This document shows, one piece after another, positions 58,101 to 64,000 of a DNA stretch of 64,000 nucleotides. Origin of the DNA: Drosophila miranda. Its lineage: Eukaryota > Arthropoda > Insecta > Diptera > Drosophilidae. Under the pieces are notes generated by a model. It made no database searches. It was given only the letters and a program-made list of their open reading frames with translations, and was not told where the DNA came from. The stretch covers positions 27,918,913-27,982,912 of the forward strand of contig NC_046677.1 of assembly GCF_003369915.1 (NCBI RefSeq), in the 5' to 3' direction. The translations under genes were made by a program, and so were the position numbers. Position 1 is the stretch's first letter, and every line of letters starts with the position of its first letter.

Positions 58101-60258
58101 GGTTTGAGCCTGTACAATAAGTACTTCAAAGCTGGCGGCGGTTTCTTTGCCTTCTTCGTGATGATGGCTTTCTGTGTGTTCTCGCAGATCTTGGCATCGT
58201 TGGGGGATTACTTTCTATCATATTGGTAAGGGCTCAAGTATGGTCTGTAGAGAACCGCATGATTAATGTCCATCCATCTTTTTTATAGGGTCACCAAGAA
58301 AGGAAACGATGCAGTGCTCTCCAGCAATGCAAAGAATGATACAGTGAGCTCTCCTCCCATGCTAGAGAACCGCGTCTCCCACTGGCTGAATGAGCAGGGC
58401 TTGCCTGTGGACGCTGAAATGCTGGACACCTACATATTCACGCTGATTACGATTCTCACCATTGTTGTAACGGTGGCACGTTCATTTCTGTTCTTCAATC
58501 TGGCCATGAAGGCCTCCATAAGTCTGCACAATTCCATGTTTCACGGCATTAGCCGTGCTGCCATGTATTTCTTTAACACGAATCCGTCCGGACGCATTTT
58601 GAATCGTTTCTCCAAGGATATGGGCCAGGTGGATGAGATACTGCCCGCCGTCATGATGGATGTCATACAGATCTTTCTCGCACTGGCCGGCATTGTCATT
58701 GTCATAGCGATTGTCAATCCGCTGTTTCTCATACCCACGGTTGTGCTGGGAATTATTTTCTATCAATTGCGGACTTTCTATCTGAAAACCTCGCGTGATG
58801 TCAAGCGCTTGGAGGCCATCAGTAAGTGTTAAACCATTTATTGCTGGGGTTTTACATTGTTTTTTTCACACCATTTTTTGCTGCAGCTCGCTCGCCCGTG
58901 TACTCGCATTTGGCTGCCTCGCTGACGGGCCTGTCCACCATTCGTGCCTTTGGAGCGCAACGTGTGCTGGAGGCAGAGTTCGACAATTATCAGGATATGC
59001 ACAGCTCCGCCTTCTACATGTTTATAAGCACATCGCGCGCCTTTGGCTACTGGCTGGACTGTTTCTGTGTTATTTATATAGCGATAATCACACTCAGTTT
59101 CTTTGTCTATCCGCCGGCCAATGGCGGCGATGTGGGTCTGGCCATTACACAGGTGCGCTCCGGACAATACCTTATCGCCCAAAGCCATGTCTTACTTATC
59201 TTACCAACTCTTTACAGGCCATGGGCATGACGGGAATGGTCCAGTGGGGCATGCGTCAGTCTGCCGAGCTGGAGAACACAATGACTGCCGTGGAGCGAGT
59301 GGTTGAATACGAGGACATTGAGCCAGAGGGAGAACTGGAAGCATCCACGCTGGAGAAGAAACCACCCAAGTCATGGCCCGCTGAGGGAAAGATTATGTTC
59401 GACGAGCTGAGCTTGCGCTATGTACCAGATCCCAAGGCAGAGTACGTGCTCAAGTCGCTGAATTTCGTTATCCAACCGCGTGAAAAGGTTGGCATCGTGG
59501 GACGCACGGGAGCGGGCAAGTCCTCCCTGATCAATGCCCTGTTTCGATTGTCCTACAACGATGGATCCATACTGATTGATAAGCGGGACACGAATGCGAT
59601 GGGATTGCACGATCTGCGCAGCAAGATATCAATCATTCCACAGGAACCGGTGCTATTCTCAGGAACAATGCGCTACAATTTGGATCCTTTCGATGAGTAC
59701 AAAGATGAGAAACTGTGGCGGTCCTTGGAGGAGGTGAAACTTAAGGAAGTTGTGGCCGATCTGCCCAGTGGACTGCAGAGCAAAATAACCGAAGGTGGCA
59801 CAAACTTCAGCGTGGGTCAGCGTCAGTTGGTGTGCCTGGCCCGTGCCATTCTGCGCGAGAATCGCATTCTGGTAATGGACGAGGCCACGGCCAATGTGGA
59901 TCCCCAGACGGATGGCCTCATCCAGACTACCATTCGCAACAAGTTCAAGGACTGCACTGTCCTGACGATAGCCCATCGGCTTCACACTATCATGGACTCG
60001 GACAAGGTGCTGGTCATGGATGCCGGCAGAGTGGTGGAGTTTGGTGCGCCATACGAGCTGTTGACAGTCGCAGATACCAAGGTGTTCCACGGCATGGTCA
60101 AGCAGACGGGTCAGGCCACATACGATGGCCTACTGAAGGTCGCACAAAAGGTAAGCCCATGTTATATTTACTCGATAAATAACTGAATTTACATTCAACA
60201 TTTATTTGTTCAGGCCTTTGAAGACGCCCAGAAGCAAGGTCGGCGTCTGCCCTCTTGA
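55172..60258 (+). CDS. ABCC transporter, MRP4-like (tandem copy 1)
   Basis: A full ABC transporter of subfamily C, expected to export organic anions or conjugates across the plasma membrane; the substrate is unknown. Exons are 55172-55248, 55313-55398, 55937-56254, 56317-56525, 56589-58225, 58289-58821, 58887-59152, 59218-60150 and 60214-60258. They total 4104 nt and 1367 aa. The order is TMD1, NBD1, TMD2, NBD2, without the extra N-terminal TMD0. NBD1 has Walker [10 protein letters not shown] (near 490), signature [16 protein letters not shown] and Walker [11 protein letters not shown], with Asp in place of the catalytic Glu as usual in ABCC. NBD2 has GRTGAGKSS (near 1135), signature [14 protein letters not shown] and canonical [10 protein letters not shown]. 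The start [19 protein letters not shown] matches the pattern of copy 2. It resembles D. melanogaster CG7627-type genes. The poly(A) signal is at 60584-60589. Confidence 0.93.
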
Positions 60259-61530
60259 GACTAGGCGAATAAATAACAAAGAAAACTAGGAATTGTCAAG
60301 GAATTGAGCCGAGGTGCTAGTAACCCAATCCGTCGTCGGCATTATATATGTAGCTTAAATGTAGTTCTAATGTTTTTGAATCTGTGAGTTTTTTGTATGA
60401 ATGTTTCGTGTTTTGTGTGAATTAATATATGTATGTGTATATGGATGGATATGTATCTATCCTCTTCATTGAGCTCGAAGTTATAGATCAATTCTTCGAG
60501 TTGCTTTGGAATCTGTTGCTATATTTAATATTTGTATTTATTTAAATGTATATAAGTGCAAAGAATAAGTGCCTTCATAAAGAAATAAAGTTTATACATT
60601 ATATACCCGAAAGTGATTTAGTTTTGATTTAAAGTAGAAGCACCTTAAAAAAAAAATAAAATGTGTGTATATACGTTTGATTGCACATACCGTAGCTTTA
60701 TCAATTTCAATTGTTTACTTATAAAATTAAAAGCCACTCAATCAGCCTTTAATTTGATTGTGTATTGATGTTATCGATTGGCTGGATTGGACTTTTGAAA
60801 TGGTTAAATCTTTGGCGCCGCGTCATAAATGTCCACCCCAAAGAGCACACTATGCAAATAAGATACTAAAAATGCCGAAAAAACAAAAAAACAAACATGC
60901 TCTGCACTAAAAATGCCCACAGATAAAAGCACATGTTAAAGCACATAGATATGATCGTAAGACACTACACTTAACTATCACTCTTATCTGAAGGACAGAA
61001 AAAGACTGATACATAAATCTTAATTACCCTTTATTATTATCCCGGCTATTTCAAGACCAGATCGAATAAAAATCGACATATATATATCTCCCTCGCGTTG
61101 GACGCTTTTTTCGCGTAGGTAGTGTCATACGGCCATAATTCCAAATGGCGAGCAGCTGATTTCAGCTTATATTGATTTTTTTTGTTTTGGTAGCTTATGG
61201 TGCGGCGGAGCGACATGAACGAACAGAATGATTGGAAAAGCGGGGCGTCGTGGTTGGCTTAAGTGCTCGGTTTTTTGATTTCAACTTGTTGAATGGAAAG
61301 TTTTGTGTGTGTTTAATTTGATATCACGTGGCCGCGCTTTAATAAATATATATTTCAACAACCTTATCCTAACATCCTAATGCTGGAACTGTAGTGTGCG
61401 CTGCAACGGTATCAGCGACAGCTACAGCATAGCCTGTGATGAAATTCTCCCTTTTTGTGTGGTGATGAAATAGCATCTCGCCGGAAGTAATTCCCAAGCA
61501 TATTTTTGTGTTAAAATAGTTTAAAAAAGC
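60259..61530 (+). other. Intergenic region between the tandem ABCC genes
   Basis: This stretch holds the copy 1 3' UTR, with a poly(A) signal at 60584-60589, followed by AT-rich DNA. A core TTATCGATTGG lies at 60772. A GC-richer stretch at 61085-61260 may be the promoter and leader of copy 2. No coding sequence seen. Confidence 0.5.
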
Positions 61531-64000
61531 ATGCAGGCCAACAAGTTGCCAACCAATCCCCGCGAGTCGGCAGGTATTTTGTCCTCGCTAATGTTCTGGT
61601 AGGCACAGGTTTTTCAGTTACCGTTAAGAATGAAATTATATATATGTGTGTGTGTTTATCTGTACGCGCACTGTATATGTTATCACATATGGGAATATGT
61701 GATAAAAAAATACGTTTAAATTACAACAGAAGCGAAGCTGAAAAACAGACACCTGAGAAGACAACCAGCTCTTATCGATACGATATTGTTCGTAGCATAT
61801 TTTTGTAATTATTCTTGATTGCGAAATAGATTTACATAAGATTCTCTCCGTTTCAGCTATGCTCTCCCCATACTGTTCAAGGGGCGGAAAAAGACCCTAC
61901 AGCCAACGGATCTGTACAATCCACTCGAAGAGCATAAAGCAGAAAGCCTGGGCGATCGCTTCTTTCGAGCCTGGGAGGATGAAGTGGAGGCATGTCGCCG
62001 CAAGGACTCGCGCCGGGAGCCCAGTGTCCTGCGGGTCGTTTTCCGCGTCTTTCGCTGGGAACTCTTGCGTTCTGCCGTGTTGATTGGCGCTCTAGAGCTG
62101 GGCACGAGGTGAGTGGATTTCATAGTTTATTTGATGGGAAATAATTATTTTAATTGCCTCGTTCCTCTAGGGCCACTGTTCCTCTGATCCTGGCTGGACT
62201 TATATCCGAGTTTAGCAAGCATGGCGAAGGCAGCAGCTTAGCCGCACAGCTCTATGCTGTCGCTTTGATCCTGTGTGTGCTGTCCTGCGTGCTCCTCACG
62301 CATCCCTATATGATGGGAATGATGGTAAGATACTATAAAACGAATCCGAATGCATACTTTCATTAACTCGAGTAATTACCATTTCAGCATCTGGCCATGA
62401 AGATGAGGGTGGCCGTCAGTTGTGCCATCTACCGTAAAGCTCTCCGCCTTAGCCGCACTGCCATGGGCGATACCACTATCGGTCAGGTGGTCAATCTGTT
62501 GTCCAACGATCTGAATCGCTTCGATCGCGCCCTCATCCATTTGCACTTCCTGTGGCTGGCTCCGGTGGAGCTGATGATTGCCGCCTACTTTCTGTATCAG
62601 CAAATCGGACCGGCCTCCTTCTTGGGCATTGGCATCCTGGTGCTCTACTTGCCCCTGCAAACGTATCTGAGCAAAGTCACCTCCATGCTGCGCATGCAGA
62701 CCGCCCTGCGGACGGACCAGCGTGTGCGAATGATGAACGAGATCATTTCGGGGATACAGGTGATCAAGATGTACACCTGGGAGCGGCCGTTCGGCAGGCT
62801 TATCGAACAGTTGCGCCGCAGCGAGATGAGCTCCATTCGTCAGGTGAATTTGCTACGTGGCGTTCTGCTGTCCTTTGAGATCACCCTGGGACGCATTGCC
62901 ATCTTTGTCAGCCTCATGGGGTTTGTCCTTATGGGAGGTGAACTCACAGCGGAGCGAGCCTTCTGTGTGACGGCATTCTACAACATTCTGAGGCGGACAG
63001 TGGCCAAGTTCTTCCCCTCTGGAATGTCACAGTTTTCCGAACTATTGGTCTCGCTGCGCCGCATCAAGGCCTTTATGCTGCGCGACGAGCCCAATGTGGA
63101 TCATATGCCGTATCAAGTGGAAGAAGAACCCGCCGAAAGCCAACATTTGCTCACGGAGAAGGAGCAGAATTCCGATCAAATCGGAGATGGATATAAGCCC
63201 GATGTTCTGGTGGATATCAAGGATTTGAGAGCACGCTGGAGTCCAGAGCCCCATGAGCCAGTCCTGGACAACATCAACATGACACTGAGACGCCGGCAAT
63301 TGGTGGCCGTCATAGGACCAGTGGGTGCTGGCAAATCCAGCCTCATCCAAGCCATTCTAGGAGAACTGTCTCCAGAAGCGGGAGGTGTCCATGTGCATGG
63401 CAGATTCTCTTATGCCTCCCAAGAGCCGTGGCTATTCAACGCGTCCGTACGGGACAATATTTTGTTCGGTTTGCCCATGGATAAGCAACGCTACCGCACG
63501 GTTGTGAAGAAGTGCGCCCTGGAGCGAGACCTGGAGCTGCTGCATGGCGATGGAACGATTGTGGGCGAGCGTGGAGCATCGCTGTCGGGTGGCCAGAGGG
63601 CGAGGATCAGCCTGGCCAGGGCTGTGTATCGCAAGGCGGATGTATACCTTCTGGACGATCCTCTCAGCGCTGTGGACACCCATGTGGGTCGGCATCTGTT
63701 CGATGAATGCATGCGGGGATTCCTGCGCCACAAACTAGTAATTCTGGTCACCCATCAGCTGCAGTTCCTGGAGCAGGCCGATCTGATTGTGATCATGGAC
63801 AAAGGAAAAATCACGGCCATCGGTAGCTATGCGGAAATGCTACAGAGTGGCCAGGATTTTGCTCAACTCTTGGCAGAGAGCACCCAAAATGAGGAGAGCG
63901 GAGCTGGCGATGCGGAAAAAAATAAGTCACTCTCCCGCCAGAGCAGCACTCAAAGCACGGGCAGTGCCTCCTCCCAGGATTCGTTGATGCCACAGGAAAA
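61531..64000 (+). CDS. ABCC transporter, MRP4-like (tandem copy 2, cut by window end)
   Basis: Exons are 61531-61598, 61857-62108, 62171-62324 and 62388 to beyond 64000, giving about 695 codons so far. The start MQANKLPTNPRESAGILSS and the block ALPILFKGRKKTLQPTDLYNP match copy 1 closely, showing descent by duplication. TMD1 is complete, including MRTALRTDQ-type and [15 protein letters not shown] motifs shared with copy 1. NBD1 has Walker A GPVGAGKSS, signature [16 protein letters not shown], Walker [11 protein letters not shown] and H-loop VTHQLQFL. After NBD1 a Ser/Gln-rich linker begins and the window ends in frame. The single large fourth exon covers sequence that copy 1 splits by an additional intron. 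Function is as for copy 1; divergence of NBD1 and linker hints at a different substrate range. Confidence 0.93.

Noticed and set aside
1-64000. tRNA genes, CRISPR arrays, prokaryotic operons
   Set aside because: No cloverleaf with intact A and B boxes was recognised, and the DNA is clearly animal nuclear sequence.

Overview
The window is nuclear DNA from a fly of the genus Drosophila. Every gene that can be read is a close relative of a known D. melanogaster gene. Introns are short GT-AG introns, intergenic DNA is rich in CAG/CAA, CT and GATA-like microsatellites, and housekeeping promoters carry the fly-specific DRE, Motif 1 and Motif 6 elements. Protein and intron differences suggest it is not D. 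melanogaster itself, but the species cannot be fixed by eye.

Left half (1-33 kb): a low-gene-density developmental region. Wnt6 (+) has three coding exons at 3160-5655; its small signal-peptide exon was not found and probably lies left of the window. Wnt10 (+) runs from a polyglutamine-rich first exon at 20466 to a stop at 32695. It has six exons and predicts 499 aa. The 14.5 kb between them is non-coding, as are Wnt10's large introns. The order Wnt6-Wnt10-ninaC matches the distal part of the Drosophila wg-Wnt6-Wnt10 cluster.

Middle (33-43 kb): ninaC (+), the photoreceptor kinase-myosin, with both isoform ends visible: p132, ending in a retained intron with its own poly(A) signal, and p174, ending at 39812. 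A perfect rhabdomere-type RCSI/P3 homeodomain site sits about 750 bp upstream of the ATG. Converging on it is a TLDc-domain MEAK7-like gene (-).

Right half (43-64 kb): a dense housekeeping block. It holds a signal-less pancreatic-lipase-family gene (-), the PP2A scaffold gene Pp2A-29B (-), CSN8 (-) head-to-head with RpS13 (+), and two tandem ABCC (MRP4-like) transporters (+), the second cut by the window end. Three promoters in this block share a long similar unit (Motif 1 proximal, repeated Motif 6 distal). The last intron of Pp2A-29B holds a 5'-truncated jockey-like LINE inserted antisense, plus an unexplained 66-codon open exon-like segment.

In D. melanogaster the Wnt6/Wnt10/ninaC genes lie in cytological division 27F-28A, while Pp2A-29B and its neighbours lie in 29B. 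The window therefore appears to cross a rearrangement breakpoint between the two species. All exon boundaries were derived by hand from GT-AG signals, reading-frame continuity and family knowledge; coordinates of coding exons are explicit in each entry. No wholly new system was found. The most unusual signals are the shared promoter unit, the 21-bp duplicate flanking Wnt6, the Pp2A intron contents and the intron turnover between the ABCC copies.
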